A stretch of DNA of 64,000 bases from NCBI GenBank assembly GCA_036346395.1, contig CM070599.1, positions 19,459,232 to 19,523,231 of the forward strand, written 5' to 3'. The translations under genes and the position numbers were made by a program. This DNA comes from Hsuehochloa calcarea. Taxonomy: Eukaryota; Streptophyta; Magnoliopsida; Poales; Poaceae. Below the pieces are notes generated by a model, which was not told where the DNA came from, did not search any database, and saw only the letters and a program-made list of their open reading frames with translations. Shown here in pieces: positions 1 to 12,583 of the stretch (position 1 is the first letter of the stretch; every line of letters begins with the position of its first letter).

Positions 1-331
1 CTGAAGTGGAACAGTCTTCGCCTGCTTTCGAGGAGGGTGCTCACTAGGTTTTGATTCCAGTCGGTTGCTTGTGGCAAGTCGATGGGTTCTCGCTGAAGTT
101 GTTTCCATTCCGCTGCCATCTCTTTACTTAGTGTCAGCCCTGCGATGCTTAATAAGTGTAAACTCGACTATAAGGTCGCAACCGCTATTTATTAGTTAAA
201 TTAGTTGTTTATTCTTATATTCGTCTTATCTGGAATGATATTTATCTATGTTGACAATGTATGCACTAGCATGATCATGGACTAGTATATTATACACAGA
301 GCGCCCGGATTTGTATATTTGGGTCCCCACA
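1..331 (+). mobile_element. 3' part of an LTR (solo or truncated), cut by the window edge
   Basis: This stretch resembles the last ~370 bases of the LTR at 60494-63657. Shared blocks include a TTGCTTGTGGCAAGTCGATGG-like stretch (near 66-87, compare 63389-63408), an ACTAGCATGATCATGGACTAG-like block (near 265-285, compare 63585-63606) and a following CACAGAG. It appears to end in CCCCACA at 331, where relatives end in CCGACA. The left end and any target duplication lie outside the window, so solo LTR versus element remnant cannot be decided. Confidence 0.5.
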
Positions 332-1390
332 CCTATGCGAGCCCTCCCTGGATGCAACGAACCATAAACGTGTCCGGGACTTCCGTGATGTTGTGTTCCC
401 AGGCATCGCCTTCTCGTCAGGCTTTGGCTGCCAGTAGCACGGCCGGCCGCACCGCTGTGTAGCCAGTCGTGGCGCCGTCTCATCCTTGGTTGACCTTGTC
501 AACCGCCGCCTCCTCTATCGTCGCCGCTTGGATAGAGAGGCGAGGAGGGTGAGAATTAGAGAGAAGAGTGAGAGAGGCGTATAGGGGTGTGCTACTGTCT
601 ACGGGGCCACCGCTGTGTGTATACTCGAAAATATCATGTATTTTTATTACCTACCGCTATATTGCACAAATCTTGAAGCAAAATGGAGAGCCATGTGTTG
701 TACCAGGCGTTTTCTGAAACTTTTGCCCCGAAACCTGGGGTTTTGTCTTACCTTCACCTCAAAACCTAGAATTTTGTAAAATTTACTCTTAAAGCATTTT
801 AATTATAAACTTTGATCTCTCACGAGTTGTACCGTAGGCTGATCTTGTGCAATATTCTAGAAAATATGAAGACATGAGTGCACAACATGTGATGCCTCCA
901 AATCCTAAATTCTATCATGAGATGAAGATATTCACAAGCGATGATCGCTTGTAGGCTGCAATAATTGATGGCCAAAGGTTTGCACAATTTCCATATACTG
1001 CTTTTCTATATATGATTGCAAATGAAGCGACTACCAGTACATACTCATAGTACTTTATTCATTACTTTGGTTTCTCTAAAGCTTTACAAGCTGATCCTGT
1101 GAAATAATTTAGCACATGTGACTATGCGAGCGGCATCACTGCATCACATGTCCTCATGTTGCCACGGTTTAAGATGTGTTCTCCAGCAGAATTTGAGGCA
1201 CAACATGTGTAATATGGCGGACTGTAACTTGTGGACAATGTATCGGCTGTTTTCTTCGTAAAAAACTGTCACAATCTGAAAGTTCATACAACTCCATTAT
1301 ATATAAATTATAGTAAATTATTTATGTAATTTTGGTTCTTGGTCATTGTTATTATTCTTAAAAGTCTTAATAACTCATATTTCTATCACA
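332..1390. other. Intergenic stretch, no supported gene
   Basis: A moderately GC-rich block (about 340-545) carries two short overlapping minus-strand frames with no recognisable domain; read on the minus strand it could be a leader plus the start of a lost exon. From 600 the DNA is AT-rich with stops in all frames. The only structure I can support is a dispersed repeat copy at about 780-1010. The last bases (1388-1390, ACA) are the proposed target duplication of the CACTA composite. Confidence 0.5.
780..1010 (+). repeat. Dispersed repeat, copy 1 of 3
   Basis: This segment shares ordered blocks with 28110-28370 and 44785-45045: an ACTTTGAT...GAGTTGTAC...TGATCTTG block, then a GAACA/GACATGAGTGCACAACATGT block, and the phrase CCTCCAAATCCTAA (892-907, again at 44790-44805, degenerate at 28117-28130). 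The blocks are diverged and permuted between copies. No ends, TIRs or target duplications were found, so the repeat class is unknown. Confidence 0.45.
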
Positions 1391-1990
1391 CACTACTACA
1401 GAGAGGGTCATCACAAACGGCTTCAAATCGTCATCACAGACGGTTTTTGAACCGTCTGAATCTATGTGTCCGTGATAACGTACGGTTATCACAGACGGTT
1501 TGTGAGCCGTCTGTGAAAAGTCACAACACATACGGTTTTTTATTGAAACCGTCTATGAAGGCCTACTATTATAGACGGTTTTCACAAAAAAACGTCTTGA
1601 TATGTAGGATATCACAGACGGTTATTTTTACTAACCGTCTGTGATTAGGAACATAGCATGGACGGTTAGTAAAAATAACCGTTTGTGATATCATAAATAT
1701 CACAAACAGTTTTTTTATAGTAGTCGTCTATGATATTCGACATATTACAAACGGTTGTTGGTAGTAGCCGTCTGTGATTAGATATATATTACAAACAGGT
1801 GTTAGTAGCAGCCGTTTGTGATTTGATACATATCACACACGGTTATTAGTAGTAGCCGTCTGTGATTGTATATATATTATAGACGGTTAGTAAAAATAGC
1901 CGTCTGTGATAGTATGTATTCACAGACGGTTTATTCCAAAAAATCGTCTGTGATAGTTCATTATATACCTAAATATTTTATTTTTTTGGC
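1391..1990. repeat. Subterminal repeat array of the CACTA composite (left end)
   Basis: About a dozen copies of an ATCACAGACGGTT-like motif alternate with its reverse complement at roughly 30-60 bp spacing, so neighbouring copies can pair as short hairpins (for example around 1475-1515 and 1612-1670). In known CACTA elements such motifs bind the TNP1/TnpA-type protein. The inner edge (1935-2000) resembles the inner edges near 18250 and 23320. Confidence 0.85.
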
Positions 1991-2800
1991 TAGACTCAGG
2001 TCATTAGAGCCATGCCCTATGAAAACAAACAAGTAAAAAACAAATATGTCACAATTGATTTTATATAGAACAACTCAAAGTGATTTAAAAACTCAATGTC
2101 AATTACAAAGTGATTTGATTACAACTCAAAGTGAATTACAATAAATCGGTGTCGCTGGGGTGAAACTCTCCATTCTGTTTAATGATCTCCCCCGTGATAA
2201 AAGCGACAAGTAGTCCTCGAATGTCCACGAGTAACTCCAGATGGAAGGCACTTTCTGGTATTTTCATGCCCTAACGCTAGTATATATATATATATATATA
2301 TATATTCATAATTATGAAATAATTATTGCGAGATTGACTGACAAATCTCTGGATCTTTCATCTTAGCACTCGTGATTTCAAGCATATGACGACAAACGTA
2401 GAATACACATACGTTGTCTTATAGTAGTTGCTGGTGGCACTGCAATAATAGAAGTGTGATATAGGATACATGCATAGTCAGTTCGAGAGGCCAGGTTACG
2501 AAGTGGGATATAGGATTATTGTGCTGTAGCGGGTACCGAAAATCGTGTCCTATGTCGCAATGTGGCACTCGGTTCCTTGTGTGTCCCTCCCCCCAGCAAC
2601 ATATAGGCTCTAAACGACCTACATGATTCCAAAAAGTTATTATTGGACATTTCAAACGAAGGAAGACTACAATATAGTTACTTTTTGCACAAGGATGGAG
2701 TCGTGGTTCTTATTGATTAGGAAATCAAGGTATATTACATTGTTCTACTTTGGTACAATGACTAAAAGGATACAGGTGGAATCTACTCATGTATGTCGCT
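1991..2800. other. Non-coding CACTA interior with a (TA)n microsatellite
   Basis: AT-rich DNA between the terminal array and the 3' end of the TNP1-like pseudogene, probably its 3' untranslated and flanking part. A (TA)n run occupies 2281-2305. Short frames (for example minus 2419-2655) show no domain. Confidence 0.5.
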
Positions 2801-5590
2801 TTAGTTATTAAACCTATGTCTACCTGGACCTTGGCGTAACCCTATGCCAGCTGGGAACCGTGCACCACTATCCCTTCCTAGCATGGAAACACCACCCCCC
2901 CGCCCAGCCTCAATAGAAATGGACCCAACCAGTCTCACTTGGAGCATGCGGGCGTGGGCACCTACAAAATGATACACAATTAGCTAAAGCGTCCTACAGG
3001 TCTATCTTTAGAGCATTTCAGATATGTACATTACTTGGATGAGGTCGATAGGTAATTGGGCGTCGCCAAGTTCAGAAAGTGCAAGCGTGGATGCGACGCT
3101 ACTCCAATGTTGAGGAGGACTGGCTCCCAAAATCACGGGCGCGTCTTGCGATCGGTTTATGAGTTGATTCATTTGTTTCTGCAATAATGTTATCTGTGCT
3201 TGAAATTGTGCAGGAATATGTGCACTAAACTCCGCTTTCCACTGTTCCTCGCGCTCGGCCTTGGATCTCTTTCGACTCCTATACACATCGGAGTCGTGTG
3301 GGAATCCATACTTCCAAGGTACGTAAACCCCAAAGCCTCACATGCGATCCGGGTGCTCCTTGTTTCCCAGGGTTGTGGATAGTATATCCTTCTCCCTGAC
3401 TACTTCGAAAGAGCCTTGGGAAGATTGGGTATTCAATGTTTGCTGTAAGAGGTCATCATGTTATTTTAGACCCTATGAAGTTATGGATTTATTAACAACT
3501 AGGTAGTTCGACATATCTTACCAGACGTTGGGACACTCCCTCGTCTGCCGGGTTTGTGAAAGAGATGGCGCCCGATGACGTGGTTGAGGCCCTTGCTCTT
3601 AACCAATTTTGGGCGTGCTCGTTTATGATCCTGGAAAATGGAAGGGAGGTCTTCGACTAGAATGCCACATCGTCCTCACTCATTCATCCCGGGATTTTAC
3701 CCGCGTACCCAGCGGTGCCGGGTCTGTGGGGTGAATGTTCTACGCCTGCATAGCCTTGTGTGCCACACTTTGCTGCTAAAATTCGTCCATCGTCTTCATC
3801 CGCATAAAGGTGTCCCATGTATCTGTAACAGCCCAAATTTTTATTTCCAGATAAAAATAAAATTTAATTTTTTCTAGAATTTTAAATGTTTTTTTGAAAT
3901 TATTTTAAAGACAAATAACTTTATTTGCAAAAGTAATTACCAATGTTGAGTTGGAAATAATTTTATTAAGTCCAAAATGATTTAAAGAATTTTTGAGCAT
4001 TTTTCTAGAATTTTTGGACTTTATTTACAAAAACCTAAATGAATTATTCCAATTTTTGTAATTCAAAAATCTTCAAAATTCTGGAAAATCTTCAAAAATT
4101 TTGGACCGGTTTTCAAGACACCACTTGCTAAGCCACATCATACTTCCATATGTCCTAAATGGTCAGGACCTGGCTAACTAATATGCGATGCTTCAACGTG
4201 GTTGTGTCATCCGGTTGCGTGGGTGTCTTTTACGACCTACTTTTATGTGTTCCCACCTAGCGCAAGAGGGGCTTAAATCCAATGGAAGTGAAACCTTAGA
4301 GAGGCAGGACTACGGTGGAATGGTGCTTTGTAAAGGCCTTGTCACATACTTTAGACTGCTCACCTAAGGTAGTGAGTTGTGGTATCGACGGATGCCAAAC
4401 AAACTAAAAGTTGTGTCATGTGGGTAAAATGTACACATCTGCAGAGTGTAAAGCTATCGGAATAGCCGTGTCCACGGTGTCAATGCAAAGTTATATTTTG
4501 GTTTTATTTTCAAAAGACTTTATGAAATGTTTTTGGTTATTTTATCCAACTGGGAAATTGGGCGGTATGCCATGTGATAGGATGGTATTCTTTACCACTC
4601 GTCGATGAATGTTATTTCACTATAAAACTTGAGATTTAGAAAATGAATTTTAGCTATAGAATAAACTACTTTAGAACTTAGTATGAATATTTAAATGAAA
4701 AATATTGCTTTATGCAAATTGAGCCATATAAGCCTTCCTCTGATAAATTCTTGCATGCATTAAACTCTATTATTGGGTGTAACTTGTGGAGCCCGGTTGG
4801 TTGTGCTCACCCCTGCTTAATAAATTGTTGAGCAGGAGAACAGTACTATGTGGATGATGAGAACATGGACGACTAGACTGCGCCCCCAGATGATTGCCTA
4901 TGGCGAATCGTGTGGCCTTACTTACTGCTTTTGCTTTCGCTGTATTTTGCTGGTTGGCTTTATGCCCCTTCTATAACAAACTTTAATTATTAGTAATGAA
5001 TGATGTATTATGGTTATGCTACCCGCTTTTGTTTGACTGTGTACACTAGTTGTTCCTGGACTAGTGTATGAAACACATAGGATCTGGGATCATTCGCTCC
5101 TGGGTTCGACATTATCCGACAACACGAAACTAAACTTACGCAGGTCGTCCGATCCTTGTTCACGTACTCTGTAACAAGCTTGCTCCTGAAGGTCTTCCAA
5201 ACGTGTCCCATCGGAAGGAACACTTGCCGTCGTACGAGTTTGAAGACTTCTGGTGGGATCTCGAACGACGTTGTAATTTCAGCCCATAGCTGCGCTACGA
5301 CCGTCAGATCCTTCCATTTCTGTGTGGTGATGGGGACCCGTTCCCTTCCAAATATACCGCAGGTGGTCCAGAATGCTGCCGCTGCTTTCTTGGGAAGCAG
5401 AGGGACCCCAGAGGTACTGACGGCCGTGATGGTCATTCAGCCCACAGGAATTTTTGATATTCCTCTAGCATGTCGCTTAGGTACCACTTTCCTCGGAGAT
5501 CCAGATGCATTCGGCAACGTCGATGACGGCAACGAAGATGGTGCAGATGCTATCTCACTTACTTGTTACCTCGCAAGATTAACAAATTAG
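2801..5590 (-). pseudogene. TNP1/Ptta-type CACTA accessory transposase gene, decayed
   Basis: Read on the minus strand. The segment 5590-5122 encodes a conserved plant En/Spm 'transposase_24' type region: an FWTTCG-like start, VPITTQKWKDL, a LWAEI...FEIPPE stretch and a W..FRSKLVTEYVNK end, as in TNP1/Ptta proteins that bind subterminal repeats. A consensus splice donor (GTAAGT on the complement, near 5137) follows. After the inserted LTR, 3290-3010 encodes the usual C-terminal coiled-coil part (SRKRSKAEREEQWKAEF, then Q-rich), and 2960-2801 carries a frame-shifted GARFPAG..-type tail ending in a stop at 2801-2803. An in-frame stop lies near 5435 and several frames are lost between exons, so no intact product is possible. 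Its TNP2 partner is at 18.5-21.7 kb. The family call is firm; exon limits are approximate. Confidence 0.7.
3824..5121 (+). mobile_element. Truncated solo LTR inside an intron of the TNP1-like pseudogene
   Basis: It starts TGTAACAGCCC at 3824 and ends ATCCGACA at 5121. Blocks in order match the LTR at 60494-63657: GACCTGGCTAACTAAT (near 4168), GCGCAAGAGGGGCT (near 4260), GTGAAACCTTAG (4287) and CTTTGTAAAGGCCTTGT (4326). The GC-rich central part of the relatives is absent, so it is about 1.3 kb instead of about 3.2 kb. The flanks (GTATC and ACACG) do not match as a target duplication. Its left edge is therefore less certain, or an end was lost. Confidence 0.65.
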
Positions 5591-6033
5591 TACTTCATCA
5601 ATAAATGATATTAGTGCAAGATAAAAAATCAGTACTGCATCAATCGAGATAAAATGATCAAAAGATATAACTTCACAACAAAATAAATCATCTATTGAGA
5701 GTTCACTGTCAATATTTCAATTGAACCAACTACACAATATTTCAATTGATAGGAATATAAACAATGACTAAATAGTAATCACAGTGAACAGAAGCTACCA
5801 ACAGAATGGAGCAAAATGACCAGACAACATCAACATAATAAAACATAGGGATCTAATGAACACGAATAACATGACACAATATTAGAGAATCCAAAGCAGT
5901 GGGCTCGTACCTCCCACAACATTACTAAGAAATAACTCCCAGTGCTAGAGTCAATCAAATCAGCACAATTTGAAACTTCTACTAGCACAATCCAAAGTGG
6001 TGAGCTCGTACCTTGACGGGAGGTATGGACGAA
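5591..6033. other. AT-rich intron-like stretch, no gene
   Basis: Low-complexity AT-rich DNA between the first recognisable TNP1-like exon and the LTR retrotransposon. A near-duplicate phrase around GAGCTCGTACCT occurs at about 5900 and 6002. On the minus strand it follows the leader at 17.9-15.1 kb and could be the first intron of the TNP1-like gene. Confidence 0.4.
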
Positions 6034-6038
6034 GAGGG

Positions 6039-8564
6039 TGTAATACCCCGAAATTTGTTCGGTCGATTAGAAGAATATTTGGGAGAAAGATGTAATATCC
6101 CGGAATTGAATCGGGTAATTAGAAAATAGCCGGGAGGAGAAAAGACAATTAAAGGAGTAGAAATTCCTGAAAAATAGAAGGGGTTTTCCATAAACTCTCG
6201 ACAACCTGGGCCTGGGCCACGGCCGAGGAGGGGCCCATGTGGTGGCCGGCCATAAGGGGGGTTCCCACCCCAAACCCTAAACTCCACATTTCTCTCCCCC
6301 TCCCCCCTTTGGAGCCGCCGCCCCCCCCCCCCTTCCCCCTTGCTGTGCACCGTCTTGTATGTCGAGTTTGGGTAAGATGCGTTTGTTTTCTGTCCTATCT
6401 ATCTCTTCGAAAGTTGTAAGTATTGTTTTTATCTTTCTTTTGGCACCGAGATCATGTGATTTGGACGTACGGTTTAGGAGTTATGGTGGTTTTACCGCGA
6501 CTGTCCAGGAGAACTGACGAGATTGGACAGATTGTATTGTCTGGCGTTTTTGAATTATTTAGAGGCCGAATCAGAGATACCACCCAAAACGAATGTTGTA
6601 GATAATTCAATAAGCTTTCCAAGTTGATAAAGATCATAATTTTTAGAGTTTCCAATCAAAAATTATGCAATTTTTACCGTCGCTGATTTCTGTCTGTGGG
6701 TTGATTCTATACAGTATGTTGTACCTCAGTTTTGGGTGTCTTAGAGGCCGAATTGGTTATCTTCATCTTCTGGAGATACGTTCCTGGTTTCATTAGCTTT
6801 CTTTTGGAACCTGGATCATGAATTTTCACCCAGTAGGTTAAAAGTTATGACTGTTTTACCACGTACTGTTCGGTCTGTCTGTAAACTGAAGACAGTCATG
6901 TTGTCCCTCAGTTTTGATCAAGTTATGGTCAGATTCAGAACCTCCACCCAAATAAGTTATTGTAGCCCTTTCAATTATATTTCCAAGTTTATAAGGATCA
7001 TCCTCATTGGATCAGTAGGTTGAAAGTTACGTCGTTTTCTTTGCTACTGATCTGCATCCAGGACAGATGTCTATTGATTGTGTTCAACCGTTGTTTAGTC
7101 CCCTGTCTTGGTCGAATCAGAGGATCTCGCCAACTAAAGTTTTGTAGCCTGGTCCGTTAAGAATAGCTGAGCACTGATTTCAGATCTTTAGGAGCTACAG
7201 ATATTTAATTGTGAATTTTCTCGTACAACTGCCAGTAGAACGGTAATCTGGTCTTTTTGGTGTAGAGGTCAAATTGAACCATTGGGTGTGTGAGATGGTT
7301 GGAGGGTATGGTAGAGCCCGTGTAGACATGTCTTACCCTGTTATCCTTATCCCTTGTAAACGTTTGTGTAGGAGTTAAGGCGGTGGGTGGAGGAACACTT
7401 TCATTGCCTCCTAGCACGTCGCAGCACGGAAGGCAAGTACCACTTGTTAAATTGTATCGTTCTCAAGGGAATGCTTAATGATATGATGTTTACATGGATG
7501 TTCTTGTGCTTTGTTCATGATGTTGATACTGCAAGTACATTGAATCCTTTACATTGATGAATGATGTGTGTTTGTGTTCTTGCTATTTATTATAGTTTCG
7601 TTCAGTTTGTTCTTATACATGATATTGATGACCTTGAGTGATTGAGACTTTGATATTGAGTTAATGCGAACGAGATACTGAGTTCATGAAATGAATTATG
7701 TTGATGAGTACTTAAGGGTGTTGTATCATTTACATTCATCATGATAAGAGTTGCACGAGCCAAGTCGGTGAGTAAGTCATGTAACTATTCCGGTGAGGTC
7801 GGTGAGAAAGATACATAACTATTCCGGAGTGCTCTAGACAAAATCCTACTACGGTGGGGATTCCACGGGAGTGAAATTTTGCTAAGACCCATCAACTCCA
7901 GTATGGGCAAGACCCACCATTTCAATGTGGGCAGTTTCGGACACCCGTATGAAACGTTCTTCATACGGCATTTGGGTCCCCGGACTTTGTTAAGTACAGG
8001 CTTAAGTGAACACCGACGGGTGTGTCACTCATTATACCGGTATAAGATGTGATTAGTCCATTCCTTCAATGCATTCTTTCATTCCATCCATTCATGTATT
8101 CGTTCCATTCAATCATGTATGTGATGCAAGAATTGTTCATAGTTCAACTGAATTGGTTTGTCCACTTTTTGTTTAAGTATTCTAGTATGGTACTTGCTGA
8201 GTTTCGACTCACCCTTGTTTTCTGTGTTTATTTAGGTGAGCCTTGATGATGATGATGATGTCGTTAATGGGAGGGAGTAGACCATCACGATGCACACTAC
8301 CTATCTTAAACCAGAATTCATTGTTGGTTTTAATCCATGTCAATTATTTGATAACTGTTGAATTTGTAATAATCCAACTTGGTTATGATTCCTACATACG
8401 CGTGATATAATGGCTTCCCTTTCATCATTTGAAATGGTTAATTAATGTTGGTTTCGTAGTAATTACTGTTTTGGTATCATTGATATTGGAGTACAATTGT
8501 TCGTTTCCTAGAGTTTTGATAGAATTGGGTGACATCTTGGCTTCCGAATAGCCAGGGTGTTACA
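6039..8564 (+). repeat. 5' LTR of the non-coding retrotransposon
   Basis: It runs from TGTAATACCCCG to GGGTGTTACA. Near the start is a C-run (6320-6340). From about 6530 to 7200 there are three to four degenerate tandem units of about 185-195 bp, each with a CTCAGTTTTG- or GGCCGAATCAGAG-type phrase, then ACCCAAA, then TTTCCAAGTTGATAA. A (GAT)n run lies near 8247-8262. The short open frames inside are duplicated in the 3' LTR only because the LTR is duplicated. Confidence 0.93.
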
Positions 8565-8566
8565 GT

Positions 8567-8578
8567 TGGTATCAGAGC
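8567..8578 (+). other. Primer-binding site, initiator tRNA-Met type
   Basis: TGGTATCAGAGC begins 2 bases after the left LTR. It matches the usual plant retrotransposon site complementary to the 3' end of initiator tRNA-Met. It fixes the element as plus-strand oriented. Confidence 0.92.
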
Positions 8579-11500
8579 GGGCTTTAGGTCCGTGGTTCAT
8601 TCAAACATATTAAATTGACACACTGTGCACATTAGGAGGGATTGGGTAAACTGTTGCTTCCGCATTTCAATTGTTGTGACTCGATTAATGAGTCGTTGTT
8701 GAGTTGTTTTGTGCTATGATGTGTTAAACTATGATATGATGTCTTATCCTATATATATATGGATTAATTTTATGATTGTCTTGAGATGATCCTATATATT
8801 TCTAATTGATTATTTTGGTTATGCGTTTCGATAGCGGACGATTGAGAAGTTGAGTTCGTGGTTGTTGTCTGGTTTCGCTTGAGCTACACCTTGTTGGTGG
8901 TATGAAATTAGAGAAGTTCTTACCTCTGTTCCATGAGCATTGTGTCGAGCATGAGCTCATTGATGAACTGGTTGCCTTTCTAGAACTGGTATCTGGTTTC
9001 CTGGTTGTAGTTTCTGGCAGTTCGTGAATTTCTTTTGAATTTGGGGTTAATGAAATAGCAAGCCCCGTCGGTTTCTGACCATTCTTTGAACCAATTGGTG
9101 TTCTTTCGATTATTGTGAAATTTCTGCTCCACGTGGGCATAGTTCCATTGCAAGATTTATCTTTTCACAAAAGACATGTTTTACCCTTGTTGGAGAAGTT
9201 TAACTCATTCGTCCGTTTGGAATCTCGGTATTGAAAGACTTCTTTTGCAAGCTCTTTATTAAGTGTGTATTGATCTTGCATATTTATCTAGGGTTGCATT
9301 AGTAAGTCGTTCTCTTCCTTGATTTTTGAATTTGACAAATTCTTGTCCGGTGGTGAATGATAAATTTCTCTTGGGTTCGTGATTCTTGGTAGACAAGTTT
9401 AAATAGGCCTTTAATGGTACTCCGAAAGCATTATTATTTTTCGATTGTTGAATTGCTTTTACTACGAGTGATCTTTGTAAATTGGCAACATTGATATTTC
9501 CATGATTGTTCCTTCTTTCTCATTGGAAAAGAGCGAGTCAGTTACTCGTTTGATAGTTGCATAATGAGAGTTCCTGTTACAAGTTCGTTAACGCGAGAGA
9601 ACATTGGCTCCATGTATTCCCTTTGGATCTCTCCGCTTGTTGAAATTTGATATATCTCTTTCCCGAAGAAAAATATTAAAACCCATTTGTGGTGCTGTGT
9701 TGAAATTAAGTCGGACGTTGTACTTAAACAAATTGTGGCTGCGGGTTTCTATTGATCCCTATTTGTTCTTCAAAGTAATTTCTTGTCTTTCTGACTGCTG
9801 AGCTCTCATCGCTACTTGTGAATGTCATTATTGACATGATCATTCTCTTTATGTTAGTCCTATCTTTATGGTTGATAAAGATAACTTGGTTACCCGTTTG
9901 TCATTTCGGAGAATGGAAATCTTCCTTCACAAAGTTCATTGAATAAATCTCGACTATATTCATTTCTTTTAGAGCATTTGGAGTGTTGGGGTTTAGAACC
10001 TCCATTTGAAAAAAAAATTATAGTGTCAAAACCCTTTGTCAGGTTTTGTGTTGTTTTATGAGTGGTTGTGAGTAAACAATCTAAATGATAATCTATGAGT
10101 TCATCACTTTAATGGTTTTCCCTTGATTACGTGTTCATTGCAAGTGGTAAGCGATTTCCCGATTGGTGGCGTTTTCTCGTGCCTCTTCTTTTGAGAAGTA
10201 TTCAACCCATTCTTTTCAAGCGTGGGTCTTTGAAATGTTTTCTAATGTGGTTTTGAGCTTGATGTTATTACTTGTAGTAAATAGATCGCCTTTGGTGACA
10301 TCGTTCAAATGAGAATATTTCAAGTTTAGCTTTCGCGGTACCTTGGAGATCGCGAATCAACGGGTAACTGAAATCCTTTGAATAACTTGAGGAATTGGAT
10401 TATCCTATTGCTTCTTAAAGATTTCGTGTGATTTAGTCAGAAAGGCTCCTTGGTTTGAGTTCGTAAAGTGAAGTTGCAATCAAAGAAAAATTTTCGTCGA
10501 TCTCTTCGAGACGAAGTTAACCCATTTTGCTTCCCGTGAAATCCTGTAAAGGGAGATGTTTCAAGTTTTGTGGCTGCGATCATTTGGATTAGTGTTTTCC
10601 AAGTAGATGAACTGCTATTTGAGCAAATTGACTGTTGAAGGATTTTATTGATTCTTAATTAAATCTTGAGGTTTGGACTAAAGACCATATCTTGTCTGTT
10701 GGGGCAAAATGTTGTTAGACAAGTGATTAACTTCAGGGTTAAAGGAAAGAGTGCAGTAGGAGTATTTGAGAATTTGAGTCAAGTTTTATAACTTGTGGGT
10801 AGTTGAATCATTTCTAACTTGTTGTTCTCCCCGCTCAAGAGATGTCGAGTTTCAATCGCAGTATTTATATCGGCGGTTATTTGCTAATCTCTTTTAGGGA
10901 TGTGTTCCCTCAACTGTGAACTCAATTTCTGTTTTTCCAAAGTCACCTTTACCAGAATATTTCTTATGGTTTCTTGCTCGCCGTGTTGAGCAACGTCTTT
11001 CTGTGTGATTAAACTTATCTTTGTTCGCTTCTTCCTTTTGAGAAAGGATCACAGTTCTGTGTTGCAAAGTGGTTGCAAAGTGTAAGTTTGACCACTGTTT
11101 AGTGGTGGATGAGTAATCGTGGTGGTGATATTTTGTTAACAAGTTATCAGAGGAGTTGTAGAATGTGAAATGGTTTTGATCTGTATCCCTTGGAGGGAAA
11201 TTGATTCACCTAAGATGTTTGACTTCGAAGTAAGTCTGAAAAGTGTTACGGCTGATTAACACCTGGTATAGTGAAATTCCAGAACTTCAATTCAGGATTG
11301 AAAGGTTGGTGATTATCGGAGGTATGGAAACCTTGATTGAATTTATAGAGTAACGCAATTGGATAGCATTGCGAGATGGTGTGGGTGATTTCTGATGATG
11401 TCAATGAGTGATTATGTTAGAATTATGGGAATATTAGAGATTTAATTCGATGATTTAACTATCAGTTAAGGGCAATTCGTTGTAGAGGTTTTGGAAGTTA

Positions 11501-12583
11501 AATCTGGGCTTTGCATTTGTTTATGCTAGACCTTTGTTCACCCACTGATTGTGTGTAGAGAGAGTGGAGTAAATGGGTTTCCCGAGCATGTTTATGCTAG
11601 AACCCTTTTGAAGTAGTACATTAGCATGTGTACTGACGATTCTGAGTTGTTCTTGAAAATTTGAGGTAATATGATTGTGTGGTATCTATTCTGTGGCGCT
11701 TTGGGTGCCTTTAATCAAATTAATGTTGAATAGTAGAACGAGATGCCTAGAGTATTCGAATAATTCAATGGAGTCTCTCCACAATGGTGTGGATGATGTG
11801 TTTTAGGTTGAGTATAATTTGAGCATGTTCAATTAAAAGGTTTAAGCTCATGTGGTATGCGATGAGTTCGAATTCATATATTTGAGAGAAGTTTTATTTC
11901 TCGAAGAAAGAAACGGGAAAAGATGTTTCATCGGATAATGAGGCATTTTCTTAATTCTCGTTTGAGATTTGTGTTGTTCACGGTGTTTTCCGCATAATTT
12001 GAGTTGGGGTGTTGGTATGTGTTGATTCTTTCCAACTCGGACAAACCGCAAGTATTTGGTTTGAGCGTTCGAGTGATTTCTCCTTTGGTTGTCGTGGTGT
12101 TCATTGGGAAACCGCTTATTTAGAAAATGGATTTGTTTTGAGATGAGTTGTCAAATTTGGAATTTAACATTTTGGCGAGTTAACATTGCGTGGATGCAAT
12201 GAGGACTCTCCACTTCAAGTTGGATTTTCTTCGTTCCGGAAGTTGCGAGATTAGGAAGTTGGTGTATCGCTTTGACCATCTCGGGTCCATGCACGGGATA
12301 TACAACGTTTCGTATGACCGATGTCGAGGAGTATTTGAGAGTCAGGTGTGAGATTCATCGAGGGACGACGAACCACGAGTAAAATCTTACGTCCGAGTCC
12401 CGTTCGTTGAGTATACGGATAAGGTCAATACGGCGTGGTGTTGACGATGTTGGAATCCATCAAGGTGCGGTGAGACCGAGCGGAAAGCGACATGGGAGTT
12501 GCAGTCTCGCATGCTAATTGTAAATGTACTTCGAGTAGAACAACAGAAAGAATTCGGGGTCGAATTACATTTAAGAAGTAGAA
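8579..12583 (+). other. Internal region of the retrotransposon, non-coding
   Basis: About 4 kb, mildly AT-rich, with many short TTTCGA/GATTTC-like phrases and stops in all six frames. I see no gag-like zinc knuckle, no YVDD-type RT motif and no integrase motifs. No clear polypurine tract precedes the 3' LTR; the bases before 12584 (AAGAAGTAGAA) are only weakly purine-rich. Confidence 0.8.

Noticed and set aside
1391..1990. CRISPR-like regular spacing of a short repeat
   Set aside because: The motifs occur in both orientations with variable spacing at the end of a CACTA element in plant DNA; this is a subterminal array.
5156..5590. 144-codon plus-strand frame
   Set aside because: It is the antisense shadow of the TNP1-like exon, whose minus-strand translation carries the recognisable family pattern.
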